Assembly (NCBI GenBank): GCA_902810705.1
Contig: CADDYU010000038.1
Coordinates: 1-32,661, forward strand
DNA: 32,661 nucleotides
Direction of reading: 5' to 3'
Source: Methylococcaceae bacterium
GTDB taxonomy: Bacteria; Pseudomonadota; Gammaproteobacteria; Methylococcales; Methylococcaceae
Shown: positions 17,224 to 24,791 of the stretch, one piece after another
Position numbering within the stretch: position 1 is the stretch's first letter
How the letters are laid out: every line of letters starts with the position of its first letter
The notes under the pieces: model-generated
The model's database searches: none
Told to the model about the DNA's origin: nothing
What the model saw: the letters and a program-made list of their open reading frames with translations, nothing else
Position numbers and translations under genes: made by a program

Positions 17224-17913
17224 ATGAACAAGCTCATTTCCCGATCTTCGATCATCAAACGCGGCGGTCCCGCTGGATACGCCGGCATGATCCTCGCCTT
17301 GAATCCGGTTGCGTATTACCGGCTCGGCGATGCGAGCGGTCCCTTGGTTGACGCGACGGGCAACGGCCACGAGCTAACGGTTGACGCCCTGCAACTCGAC
17401 CAGACCGGCGCCATCAACAATGACACGAATCTCGCCATCAACTGCAACGGCGGGAGAGGTTACACCAACGGCGCCGCGTTCACCCTGACGTACCCGTTCA
17501 CGTTCCTGCTGTGGATGCGGCCCAACGGGTTCTTCATCAACTGCCCGTTCGGTAAAAAGCTCGCCTACAACTTCGGTGTCGAAGAGTACGCGCTCTTCTA
17601 CTTCCTCAGCGATACGCCGTCGTTCCTCGGGCAGGGCTTCGGGCTGTCCACTCCATCGGGCCAGTGGTCGCTCGTATCCATCGTCGGGATTGACGCGACA
17701 CACCACCGCTTCGGTGTGAACAAGACCTACAACAGCGGCGGCGGCTTCGGCGCGCTTCCCGGCAATACCGGCCTCGAATTCAGCCTGGGCAACACGCAGA
17801 GCAAGAACGCCGGATTTGACGGCAAGCTCGACGAATTCGCCTTCATCAACTCCGCCCTCTCAACCGTGCAAATCGACGCTCTCTACGACAAGGCTACGGA
17901 GGTTCTGCCGTGA
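17224..17913 (+). CDS. LamG/concanavalin-like phage protein, probable tail fibre or adsorption component
   Basis: This 229-aa protein carries a single LamG-type jelly-roll domain. The typical opening LNPVAYYRLGDASGPLVDATGNG is at about residues 25-47, then come FTFLLWMRPNG, a WSLVSIVGIDATHHRFGVN stretch, and the closing FDGKLDEFAFINSALSTVQIDALY. Such domains bind carbohydrate or mediate adhesion and are common in phage tail fibres and in PVC-group secreted proteins. There is no signal peptide, consistent with a virion protein. The start at 17224 follows the previous stop by 3 bases, and the stop overlaps the next start (GTGA). Placement next to the terminase genes fits a circularly permuted phage map with tail genes adjoining the packaging genes. 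Domain call is strong; the virion role is inferred. Confidence 0.75.
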   Translation: MNKLISRSSIIKRGGPAGYAGMILALNPVAYYRLGDASGPLVDATGNGHELTVDALQLDQTGAINNDTNLAINCNGGRGYTNGAAFTLTYPFTFLLWMRPNGFFINCPFGKKLAYNFGVEEYALFYFLSDTPSFLGQGFGLSTPSGQWSLVSIVGIDATHHRFGVNKTYNSGGGFGALPGNTGLEFSLGNTQSKNAGFDGKLDEFAFINSALSTVQIDALYDKATEVLP

Positions 17914-18110
17914 GTAAACCGTGTCAGTGGGATGGCGGGTGCTGCAAAGCCGCCTTGCCCAAAGAACGATTTTGCCCCGCGCATCGGGTTGCCATGCTTC
18001 GGCGGATGGAAGCAGACGGCTACTTGCAGCCGATCCCGCAGGACACCGCGCCGCGCAGCAACGGGCAATGCGAAGACGTCATGGAGACGAAGTTCGGACG
18101 TGAGGAATGA
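17910..18110 (+). CDS. Small Cys-rich probable zinc-binding protein
   Basis: This is a 66-aa protein with a GTG start at 17910 that overlaps the previous stop by 4 bases. Its N-terminal half has C-x5-CC-x9-C-x2-H (CQWDGGCCKAALPKERFCPAHR), a spacing suited to a single zinc-binding knuckle. The rest is charged and probably disordered. Its own stop overlaps the TerS start as ATGA, so translation of the three genes is likely coupled. It could assist DNA packaging or be a small regulator. No family assignment is justified. Confidence 0.65.
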   Translation: MSKPCQWDGGCCKAALPKERFCPAHRVAMLRRMEADGYLQPIPQDTAPRSNGQCEDVMETKFGREE

Positions 18111-18598
18111 GTGCCGACCACGCCAAGAAACGCCGCGACGCGAAGCTCTCGAAGTGGCTTCGGGAGCTGCTGGGGCGAAACGCGCCGATCGAGTTCCAAA
18201 TCGAGGCGGAACTGCTCACCGGCGATCCGGGGAAGACCAACGCCGAAATCATCGCTGAGAAAGTTGTCGAGGCGGCGCGAGAGGGAAAGCAGTGGGCGAT
18301 CGAACTGATTCACGACCGCACGGAAGGCAAGCCGGTTCAAGCGGTCAAGCAGGACGAAGGCGATCGCAGCGTTGAAGAACGGATCGAAGATGTCACGGTT
18401 CAACATCTCAACGGCCTCGCACGAAAGCTCGCCGCCGTTGGCGACAGCGGAAGCTCCCCGCTCAGCGCTGATCCCCCTGAGCCGGCGAATCCAAAACCTC
18501 ACGAACACGGCGCCGGTCCTGCTCACAAGCCCGCCGCCCCAGCACGGTCTCTTCTGGACCTGCCCCAAGACCGGGATCGTGATTCCCAAGACGCTTGA
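18107..18598 (+). CDS. Probable phage small terminase subunit
   Basis: This is a 163-aa protein whose ATG overlaps the upstream stop (ATGA), with GTGAGGA just before it. The first 80 residues are helical and charged, with the segment AAREGKQWAIELIHDRTEGKPVQAV. This is a hallmark of phage and prophage terminase small subunits of the DUF5681-like group, in which the DRTEGKP motif recurs. The C-terminal half is rich in Pro and Ala and looks flexible. It lies immediately upstream of the large terminase, which it would recruit to the packaging site. The last 200 bases overlap the proposed start region of the large subunit in another frame. Confidence 0.7.
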   Translation: MSADHAKKRRDAKLSKWLRELLGRNAPIEFQIEAELLTGDPGKTNAEIIAEKVVEAAREGKQWAIELIHDRTEGKPVQAVKQDEGDRSVEERIEDVTVQHLNGLARKLAAVGDSGSSPLSADPPEPANPKPHEHGAGPAHKPAAPARSLLDLPQDRDRDSQDA

Positions 18599-20372
18599 AG
18601 CGAACCTCAAGTGGCGCCGGCAACTGCTCAACGAAGCCGCCTTCGCCGACCATTTTCAGAACCAACTCCGTGCCGCGTGCGCCGCGTCGCCGTGGTTCTG
18701 GATCAACGCCTTCGTGTTCACCTTCCGCCAGAAGAAGGTTCTGTCGAATGGCGAGGAAGTTCCCTGTACCGGGCACGAAGCGCACCACCCGTTCATCACC
18801 TGGCTCGTTCAGGACGAATTCATTGGCGAGTTGATCGACGCCATCGACGGCGGCCATGACGTGCTGATTAACAAGAGCCGCGACATGGGCGCATCGTGGC
18901 TCTGCCTCACGGTGCTGCACTGGTACTGGCAGTTCCGCTCCTCCTGCACGTTCCTCGAACTCAGCCGCAAAGAGGAATACGTGGACAAGAAGGGGTCGAT
19001 GGACAGCCTGTTCGAGAAGCACCGCTACATCAACAAGTGGCAACCGCGCTGGCTGCTCCCGCAACACACGCTCGACGACAAGTACATGCACCTGGGCAAC
19101 CCGGACAACGGGTCGGCCATTGAAGGCGAATCCACCAACGGCGACGCGGGCCGCGGTGGACGAAAGACCGCCGTTCTGAAAGACGAATTCGCGGCCGTGC
19201 TCAATGGCGCCGAAGTCGATGCTGCGACCGCCGACACGACCGCTTGCCGCATCTACAACTCGACGCCGAAGGGGCCGGGCACGCAGTTTCACAAAATCTT
19301 CAAGGAGCGCCGGGCGCGCGTTCTCACGCTGCCTTGGTGGCGACACCCGGAGAAAGGCGCGGGCGCGCGCCAAGTCCTCGACGAAGCCGGCAAACCAAAA
19401 TGGACCTCGCCCTGGTACGAAGCGGAAAAGCTGCGCCGCGACAAGAAAGCGATGGCGCAGGAAGTGGACATGGACCACGGCCAAGCCGGGGACATGTTCT
19501 TCGACCACGATGAAATCGACCGCCACCGCCGGGCACACGAGAAGGCGCCGGTCCTCACCGGCACCCTCAGCCTGATCGTTGAAGACGCCGGGGACGAACG
19601 GAAACGAGCGATCATCGGCAAGGGATTGGCCGAGGCGTTCACGTTCGCCCGCGGTGGCGAGCGGCCGGCGTGGAAGCTCTGGATTCCGCTGGTCAATGGT
19701 CGGCCGCCGCAAGACTTGAGCTATTGCTTCGGCATCGACATTTCCAACGGCGCCGGCGGATCGAACTCGGTGCTGTCGGTCATCGCGGACGAAATCAACA
19801 TGAAGGTGGCGGAGTTTGCCTCGCCCTTCGTGTCGCCGGAAGAACTCGCGGAAATCGCGTGCTTCGCTGGCGTGTGGTTCGGCGGCGCCGGCGGCTCAGC
19901 GTTCCTCTGCTGGGAGAACAACGGACCCGGCGGCATCTTCGGCCGCAAGGTCGTCAAGCTCGGCTACCGCAAGTTCTATTTCCAGCGGCAAGACAACACG
20001 CAAGCGGAACAGAAGACCCCGCGCTGGGGCTGGCACTCGAACCAGCAGCGCAAGGAAATCTTGCTCGCGCGCTATCGCGAGGCGCTGGCGAAGGATCAGA
20101 TCATTAACGCCTGCAAGGAATCGCTCGATGAAGCGCTGGATTACGTCTACGACGAAACCGGCCTGCTCATTCCCGGCCGGCTCAAGCAGGAATCAGGTGG
20201 CGGGCGCGCGCTTCACGGCGATCGCGTCATCGCCGACGCGCTGACGATCCTGGCGCGCGAAGAACTCCCCTCGAAAAAAGGAAAGCGAACGCACGCGCCG
20301 GTCGGGAGCTTCGCCGGCAGGCGTGATGCGCACAAACGGAAGCTCAAAGAAGCGGACATTTGGAGGGATTGA
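18390..20372 (+). CDS. Phage terminase large subunit (packaging ATPase/nuclease)
   Basis: This is the motor that pumps DNA into the capsid and cuts the concatemer. The ATPase has the atypical P-loop [11 protein letters not shown] (about residues 160-170) and Walker B AVLKDEF (about 262-268). The nuclease domain has acidic residues in CFGIDISNG (about 450) and GDRVIADAL (about 612-616). The segment [10 protein letters not shown] before the P-loop is typical. The start is uncertain: an ATG at 18390, a TTG at 18372 and a GTG at 18579 are in frame. [21 protein letters not shown] before the conserved core looks like coding sequence, so I favour a start upstream of the GTG. This gives about 209 bp of overlap with the small terminase gene. 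Function is secure. Confidence 0.92.
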   Translation: MSRFNISTASHESSPPLATAEAPRSALIPLSRRIQNLTNTAPVLLTSPPPQHGLFWTCPKTGIVIPKTLEANLKWRRQLLNEAAFADHFQNQLRAACAASPWFWINAFVFTFRQKKVLSNGEEVPCTGHEAHHPFITWLVQDEFIGELIDAIDGGHDVLINKSRDMGASWLCLTVLHWYWQFRSSCTFLELSRKEEYVDKKGSMDSLFEKHRYINKWQPRWLLPQHTLDDKYMHLGNPDNGSAIEGESTNGDAGRGGRKTAVLKDEFAAVLNGAEVDAATADTTACRIYNSTPKGPGTQFHKIFKERRARVLTLPWWRHPEKGAGARQVLDEAGKPKWTSPWYEAEKLRRDKKAMAQEVDMDHGQAGDMFFDHDEIDRHRRAHEKAPVLTGTLSLIVEDAGDERKRAIIGKGLAEAFTFARGGERPAWKLWIPLVNGRPPQDLSYCFGIDISNGAGGSNSVLSVIADEINMKVAEFASPFVSPEELAEIACFAGVWFGGAGGSAFLCWENNGPGGIFGRKVVKLGYRKFYFQRQDNTQAEQKTPRWGWHSNQQRKEILLARYREALAKDQIINACKESLDEALDYVYDETGLLIPGRLKQESGGGRALHGDRVIADALTILAREELPSKKGKRTHAPVGSFAGRRDAHKRKLKEADIWRD

Positions 20373-20374
20373 AC

Positions 20375-20698
20375 ATGGCAGGACAGCAGTACGACAACAC
20401 GAACCGCGGCGCGCTATTCAAGAACGATCGCAAAGAGAACGGCGACGCGCGGCCCGACTATACCGGCAAGCTCGACGTGAACGGCGAGACGTTTTACGTC
20501 AGCGGGTGGGTGAAGGAAATCAAGAACGGCGAACGCGCCGGACAGAAGTTTCTTTCGCTCGCGATCCAGCCGCCTCGCGAGAACGGGCAGCAGAAGCCGG
20601 CTGCCAACGCCCAGCGTCCGCAACGACCGGCCCGGCCGGCGCCGGCCAACTCGGTCAGCGAGGAACAACAGTTCGGGGAAGACGACATCCCGTTCTAA
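20375..20698 (+). CDS. Phage protein with SSB-like acidic tail (possible DNA-binding protein)
   Basis: This 107-aa protein starts at the ATG at 20375, with GGAGGG 7 nt upstream and 2 bp after the terminase stop. The N-terminal part ([52 protein letters not shown]) resembles small phage proteins with one OB-like beta fold and DUF736-like features. A Pro/Ala-rich linker leads to a C-terminal GEDDIPF, the peptide by which single-stranded DNA-binding proteins recruit partners. It could be a minimal SSB, or a protein that mimics the SSB tail to bind replication or recombination enzymes. Whether it binds ssDNA cannot be seen from sequence alone. Confidence 0.7.
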   Translation: MAGQQYDNTNRGALFKNDRKENGDARPDYTGKLDVNGETFYVSGWVKEIKNGERAGQKFLSLAIQPPRENGQQKPAANAQRPQRPARPAPANSVSEEQQFGEDDIPF

Positions 20699-20707
20699 GG
20701 GCAAGCC

Positions 20708-20953
20708 GTGGCGCAGCGCGTGGAACTCCTGCTCATCGCCGGCCCGTTGAGCGGCCGGCGCGTCAGCGTGGATCACATTCTCGACAACGAAGTGTTCCAC
20801 CTGGAGGACCAGCAAACGCTGCTGTGCTACGAGCGCGACGCGGACAGTCTTAACTACTTCTTCAGCGCGGAAAAGACAGCATGGTTCAACAGCAATTACG
20901 AGCTTGCGATGGCGCGGCTCGGATCGACGTTCCAGCGGGTCGCATTCGAGTGA
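20708..20953 (+). CDS. Hypothetical phage protein (81 aa)
   Basis: The frame opens with a GTG at 20708, 9 bp after the previous stop, and ends with a TGA that shares its last base with the next ATG. The protein begins VAQRVELLLIAGPLSGRRV, then has an acidic middle (DHILDNEVFHLEDQQTLLCYERDADS) and aromatic residues (LNYFFSAEKTAWF). The GPLSGRRV opening recalls small phage proteins of unknown role. No domain is recognised. Its position in a tightly coupled run of genes argues it is expressed. Confidence 0.65.
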   Translation: MAQRVELLLIAGPLSGRRVSVDHILDNEVFHLEDQQTLLCYERDADSLNYFFSAEKTAWFNSNYELAMARLGSTFQRVAFE

Positions 20954-21312
20954 TGAAGACACTGTACATCAGCGGCCCGATGACCGGCTACGCGGGTTCC
21001 AATTACGCGGCGTTCAACGAAGCTGCCGCACGCCTTCGCGCCAAGGGATTCTCGGTCGAGAACCCGGCCGAGAACTTCAACGGCGAGGCACATCATCCGC
21101 GCGAGGCGTACATGAAGCTGGACATCGCGCGAGTGCTCAGGTCTGACGCTGTGGCCGTGCTGCCGCTCTGGAATTTCAGCAAAGGCGCACGCCTCGAAGT
21201 CGCCGTCGCCTGCGCAATCGGCCTGCCGATCTTGTACGCCGAGACGCTTGAACCCGTGCCGGCGTGGAAGTGCAGGCTGGAAGTCGTGGAGGAAGATCGT
21301 GACGAAGACTAA
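20953..21312 (+). CDS. DUF4406 / nucleoside deoxyribosyltransferase-like protein
   Basis: This is a 119-aa protein with an ATG at 20953 that overlaps the preceding stop by one base. The opening MKTLYISGPMTG is the hallmark of DUF4406, a Rossmann-like relative of nucleoside 2-deoxyribosyltransferases. AFNEAAARLRAKGFSVENPAEN and LRSDAVAVLPLWNFSKGARLEVAVACAIGLPILY follow in the expected order. Family members are frequent in phages and are thought to act on nucleotides or their derivatives, though few have been characterised. It lies directly before a nucleotide pyrophosphohydrolase gene, so the two may work together on the nucleotide pool. The domain is confident; the reaction is not known. Confidence 0.85.
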   Translation: MKTLYISGPMTGYAGSNYAAFNEAAARLRAKGFSVENPAENFNGEAHHPREAYMKLDIARVLRSDAVAVLPLWNFSKGARLEVAVACAIGLPILYAETLEPVPAWKCRLEVVEEDRDED

Positions 21313-21763
21313 GGCGCGGTTCGAGACGAAAGACAGCGGAAAGCGCGCCGAGTACGCGACCGGCGCCAAGCGCGATACCAACGATGGCAAGGGACGTTAC
21401 GACCTGTTGCCGGTTATCGCGCTGCGGCGCATCGCGCAGCTCTACCAGCGCGGCGCCGAAAAGTACGAGGCTCGCAATTGGGAAAAAGGCATCCCCGATT
21501 CCCGCTTCGCCGACTCGTGCATGCGCCACCTGTGCCAGTACATCGAGGGCGACCGGGAAGAGGATCACGCCGCCGCCGTCGTGTTCAACGCCCTGGGCCT
21601 GATCTTCAATGACGAAATGGTGCGCCGCGGCCTCCTGCCGACGACGTTGCTTGATCTTCCGAACTACATGCCGAAAGGAAATGTCCGTGCGCAATCTCGA
21701 ACTGCTCAGCGCCGTCCTGTGGTTTCTGTGCGGCCTGTTCTTCGCCGCCGGAAGCGCCGTTGA
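21299..21763 (+). CDS. Phage dATP/dGTP diphosphohydrolase-like protein
   Basis: This 154-aa protein starts at the GTG at 21299, with GGAGGAA about 8 nt upstream, and overlaps the previous gene by 14 bp. The core reads KGRYDLLPVIALRRIAQLYQ, GAEKYEARNWEKGIPDSRF, CMRHLCQYIEGDREEDHAAA and FNALGLIFND. These acidic and aromatic positions match the all-alpha domain found in phage proteins named dATP/dGTP diphosphohydrolase N-terminal (DUF5664-type). It would hydrolyse or bind deoxynucleoside triphosphates. The last 30 residues are Arg-rich and overlap a small membrane protein gene in another frame. That tail may therefore be unconserved. Confidence 0.75.
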   Translation: MTKTKARFETKDSGKRAEYATGAKRDTNDGKGRYDLLPVIALRRIAQLYQRGAEKYEARNWEKGIPDSRFADSCMRHLCQYIEGDREEDHAAAVVFNALGLIFNDEMVRRGLLPTTLLDLPNYMPKGNVRAQSRTAQRRPVVSVRPVLRRRKRR

Positions 21764-21788
21764 TCTGCTCAAGAACCTGTGGAAATGA
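21681..21788 (+). CDS. 35-aa single-pass membrane protein
   Basis: This short frame begins MSVRNLELLSAVLWFLCGLF, reaches FAAGSAVDLL and ends in a KNLWK stretch. Residues 8-27 form one hydrophobic helix with small residues, flanked by a positively charged end. AAAGGAA lies directly before the ATG. It overlaps the 3' end of the pyrophosphohydrolase gene in another frame. Such a protein could be a holin-like, anti-holin or membrane-attached phage protein, but its length is too small for assignment. The regular hydrophobic pattern and ribosome binding site argue for a real gene. Confidence 0.5.
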   Translation: MSVRNLELLSAVLWFLCGLFFAAGSAVDLLKNLWK

Positions 21789-21815
21789 TGCGCCCCACAC
21801 AACCGGCTGAAGCAT

Positions 21816-22487
21816 TCATTCACCACCATCGCGAATCCACGGGAACGGTTTCTTTAAGTCGATCTCATCGCCGTACCGGATGCTGCGCACTTCCAAAGTC
21901 TGCGGACCCACACCGGAATCCCAGCCGTCCTTAATGGCGTCATAGATGCTCTTGCAGAGCCGGAAATGCAACTCGCGAAAGTGCTGACGAAACTCGGCCG
22001 TTGCGGCCTCCTTCGGGTGTAGGCCATCGTATCGGAGCGGCACGGGGTAACGGCCCCAATACGGGATCGCATCTTGGCACACCGACAGCACGTGCCGATC
22101 TTCATCCGTCAGAGATAGGTCCGTCACAGATCGCGCCAACTCCACCAACTTGTGGCTCTTGATCGAACCGTGAAGATGGCCCTGATTTACCAAAGAGGGA
22201 TTTCGCGAAACGAGGATACCCTTTAAGGCGTTTTCGAGAGCCAAGCCAGCCAACAGTATGTACGACCGCGCATGCCCGGCGCTTCGCTCTATTTGCGAAG
22301 TGTCGGTTGCAGCAGTTTGCATCTCAATCGCCATGAAGTTGTCCGAACGCGACCAGAGGGATTCAGTAGCCTCGGCAAGCTCTTCTGCGTACGACAGCCA
22401 CTCCGACGGCATAGCGTCGCGCACAAACAGTTGCTTCTGATTGAACTGGTCGAGTTGCTCGTCCGTTGTGTCTGGTGGAAGTTCCAT
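21816..22487 (-). CDS. HEPN-like protein, reversed within the phage late genes
   Basis: This 223-aa protein is encoded on the strand opposite to all surrounding phage genes. The ATG at 22487 has AGAGGGA upstream. Its middle part ARSYILLAGLALENALKG, followed by ILVSRNPSL and SHKLVELARSV, matches the helical HEPN-type pattern found in nucleotide-targeting and toxin-related proteins. The classical Rx4-6H ribonuclease motif is not present in exact form (R to H is eight residues apart), so catalytic activity is uncertain. The N-terminal half is rich in Glu and Trp. As a single reversed gene between a small membrane protein and portal, with its own start region facing the portal promoter, it looks like a moron gene for host fitness or superinfection exclusion. 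It is not an ordinary structural gene. Confidence 0.7.
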   Translation of the reverse strand: MELPPDTTDEQLDQFNQKQLFVRDAMPSEWLSYAEELAEATESLWSRSDNFMAIEMQTAATDTSQIERSAGHARSYILLAGLALENALKGILVSRNPSLVNQGHLHGSIKSHKLVELARSVTDLSLTDEDRHVLSVCQDAIPYWGRYPVPLRYDGLHPKEAATAEFRQHFRELHFRLCKSIYDAIKDGWDSGVGPQTLEVRSIRYGDEIDLKKPFPWIRDGGE

Positions 22488-22497
22488 ATTCCCTCTG

Positions 22498-22530
22498 AGC
22501 GTTGCAGCGCGTTTTCACGCCTTCTCTACC
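22498..22530 (+). promoter_or_regulatory. Phage promoter-like repeat, copy 2 (portal)
   Basis: TTGCAG (22502-22507), 17 bases, then TCTACC (22525-22530). Its first 17 bases equal those of copy 1 at 16803-16819. The element lies between the divergent HEPN-like gene and portal. The portal ATG follows after 29 bases with an AGAGAGGG ribosome binding site, so this transcript has a normal leader, unlike that of copy 1. Confidence 0.62.
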
Positions 22531-22559
22531 TTGGACCGCGAGAGAGGGCGAGAAACACG

Positions 22560-24419
22560 ATGACGCAAAAGACGCCGATCCAGCGGCTCTGCCGGGCCGT
22601 CGAACTCGGCTTTCAGAAGATGCAGGTCGCGCGCGACGCGCGCTACAGATTCCTGGCGCAGTACGTCGGTCCCTTCTACTCCAAATCCAAAGGCTCGGCC
22701 AACAGCGACGAACGAAAAGCGTCGCCAATCAATCTCATGTGGAACGGCGTTACGACGCTTGTTCCCAATCTCGTCTACAACGATCCGCGCGTCAAAGTCC
22801 GCACGGAAGTCATGGCGTATCGGCCGTACGCCGGCACACTCGAGCTGGCGACCAATCACCTCATCCGAAAGATCAAACTTCGCCACACGCTGCGAAAGGT
22901 CATCACCGACGCGCTGTTCTGCGCCGGCTTCGTCAAGACGGGCATCGGCGTCTCCGGCCAGACCCTCGATCTCGAAGGTAAGTGGCACGACATCGGTGAG
23001 CCTTACGCCGATCGCGTTGATCCCGACGACATGGTTCTCGACCCTATGGCCCGCGATTGGGACGAGATGAACTTCGTCGGCAATCGCTTCCGCATGAAGA
23101 AGCACGAGCTTCTTGAGAGCGGGTTGTACGACAACGGTCTGGTCGAAAAGCTGTGCTCCCGTTACGACGCCGGCAAATTCCGCAAAGAGGCTTCGAGCGT
23201 CGGCGGCGATGCGAATGCCGTGGAGACGTTCAACCGCGACGTGGCCGATTACGTCGATCTGGTTGAAGTCTACCTGCCCAAAGAGCAGATCATCGTCACC
23301 ATCCCATACGGCAATTACGGTGGGCGCGGCGAGGACGACACGGTTCTTCGCGCGGTCGAATATGAAGGGCCGGAAGCTGGCCCGTATCACATGCTCGGTT
23401 TCGCTTACGCACCGGACAACGTGCTGCCCGTGCCACCCGCGAGCATCTGGTACTACCTGCACGTCATGGCGAATCGGATCGCCCGCAAGATCGGGCGACA
23501 GGCCGAGCGCATGAAAAGCGTCCTGGCGTATGACGGCACGGCCGTCGAAGACGCGCAGGAAATCGCCGACGCCGACGATGGCGAGACCGTGCGCGTGGAC
23601 AACATCGATGGCATCAAAGAAGTGAACTTCGGCGGTACGACCGACGAAGCCTACGCCTACCTGCAATGGGTCCAAGGCGAGTTCTCCAAGCAGGCCGGCA
23701 ACATCGACCTGCTCGGCGGCACACAGGCGGATCAGAACACGCTCGGCCAGTCGGAAATCCTGCAAAACAACGGGCAGGTCCGGCTCGGCGACATGCAGAA
23801 CATCAACTACCACTTCACCGCCGAGGTCTGCACCGACCTGGCGTTTTTCCTGCACACCGACCCGCTCATCGACTTGATGCTGACCAAGCGCATCAACGGC
23901 ATCGACACGCAGGTGCGCTACACGCCCGAAATGCGTGAGGGCGACTTCTTCGACTACATGCTGTCGATCCAGCCGTACAGCATGGCGCGTCAAGACCCCA
24001 ACGTGAAGATTCGCCGCGTGCTTGAGTTCATCCAGACCGGCCTGCCGGCGATGGCGCAGGCGTACCAGATGCTCGGCCCCGCGTTCAACATCGAGAACGC
24101 GATGAACCTGGTCATGCGCGAAGTCGGGATCGAGGAAGGCGACGAACTGATTAACTCCGCGGCGCTGCAACAGCAGGTTCAGATGATGCTCGCACAGCTT
24201 CAAGCCGGCGGCGTTGTCGCGGATGGCAAAGCGGCGCAGTTCCAGATGAACGGCGGCATCATTCCGCCGGCGCAGCCGGCGCCCCTCTCGATGCCGATGG
24301 GCGGGCGCCCGCAGCAGCCCAATCCCTACCAGATGGGACCGACCGGCGGCGTTTCGCCGGAGCAGGAAGCCAACGCCCGCTATCAGGAGCGCAGCGCTCA
24401 GCTTCAAGCGGCCCGCTGA
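22560..24419 (+). CDS. Phage portal protein
   Basis: The 619-aa protein starts at the ATG at 22560 (MTQKTPIQRLCRAVELGF), with AGAGAGGG about 7-13 nt upstream. A longer upstream frame would run through the promoter. The portal forms the dodecameric ring through which the terminase pumps DNA. Supporting features are an N-terminal helical region, NLMWNGVTTLVPNLVYNDPRV, the DRVDPDDMVLDPMARDWDE segment typical of this portal group, and YYLHVMANRIARKIGRQAERM. A long C-terminal Gln- and Pro-rich tail closes the protein. It has the usual portal length and sits where one would expect it relative to terminase. I place it as portal by this pattern rather than a single diagnostic motif. Confidence 0.8.
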   Translation: MTQKTPIQRLCRAVELGFQKMQVARDARYRFLAQYVGPFYSKSKGSANSDERKASPINLMWNGVTTLVPNLVYNDPRVKVRTEVMAYRPYAGTLELATNHLIRKIKLRHTLRKVITDALFCAGFVKTGIGVSGQTLDLEGKWHDIGEPYADRVDPDDMVLDPMARDWDEMNFVGNRFRMKKHELLESGLYDNGLVEKLCSRYDAGKFRKEASSVGGDANAVETFNRDVADYVDLVEVYLPKEQIIVTIPYGNYGGRGEDDTVLRAVEYEGPEAGPYHMLGFAYAPDNVLPVPPASIWYYLHVMANRIARKIGRQAERMKSVLAYDGTAVEDAQEIADADDGETVRVDNIDGIKEVNFGGTTDEAYAYLQWVQGEFSKQAGNIDLLGGTQADQNTLGQSEILQNNGQVRLGDMQNINYHFTAEVCTDLAFFLHTDPLIDLMLTKRINGIDTQVRYTPEMREGDFFDYMLSIQPYSMARQDPNVKIRRVLEFIQTGLPAMAQAYQMLGPAFNIENAMNLVMREVGIEEGDELINSAALQQQVQMMLAQLQAGGVVADGKAAQFQMNGGIIPPAQPAPLSMPMGGRPQQPNPYQMGPTGGVSPEQEANARYQERSAQLQAAR

Positions 24420-24453
24420 TCCCCAACACATGCGAACGAGGTGGAACGAGAAT

Positions 24454-24759
24454 ATGCGCGGTGGAATCTACACCTATCACTGTCCCAAGTGCGGCGCCTG
24501 CGACCAGCGCTTCATGTGGGACGTGGATGCTGACAAGCAGACGTGCGAATGCGGCGCGCCGCTCCGGCGCAGCGTGCCGCCGTCGAAGCAAGGATTCACG
24601 CCGATCCTCTGCGAAGCGCTCGGCGTCCATCCGTCACAAGTCGCCGAGCACCGGCGCGTCCATCCCGACATCCCCATGACCGACGACGGCCGCGTTGTCA
24701 TCCGAAGCTATCGCGAGAACGTCCGCATCTGCAAGAAGCTCGGCTTCGACCCGAAGTAA
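24454..24759 (+). CDS. Small zinc-ribbon (FmdB-like) phage protein
   Basis: This is a 101-aa protein starting at the ATG at 24454, where GAGGTGG lies 9 nt upstream. An in-frame ATG at 24430 is possible but lacks a ribosome site. The N-terminus has a ribbon CPKCG...C-x-C-G (YHCPKCGACDQRF, then TCECGAPLRR), the layout of FmdB-type zinc ribbons. The C-terminal half ends with RSYRENVRICKKLGFDPK, a basic helix. Such proteins often follow portal genes in phages and may help head assembly or bind DNA. The metal-binding fold is likely, but the role is unknown. It is the last phage gene before the chromosomal-type block. Confidence 0.75.
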   Translation: MRGGIYTYHCPKCGACDQRFMWDVDADKQTCECGAPLRRSVPPSKQGFTPILCEALGVHPSQVAEHRRVHPDIPMTDDGRVVIRSYRENVRICKKLGFDPK

Positions 24760-24791
24760 CTGCCAAAGCGCGCCGCTTACGGCCTTTATCA

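Noticed and set aside
18462-19712. 416-codon minus-strand frame
   Set aside because: Antisense to the large terminase, whose motifs are clear; caused by high GC.
22515-24431. 638-codon minus-strand frame
   Set aside because: Antisense shadow of portal, with Val/Asp/His-rich composition typical of reverse frames.
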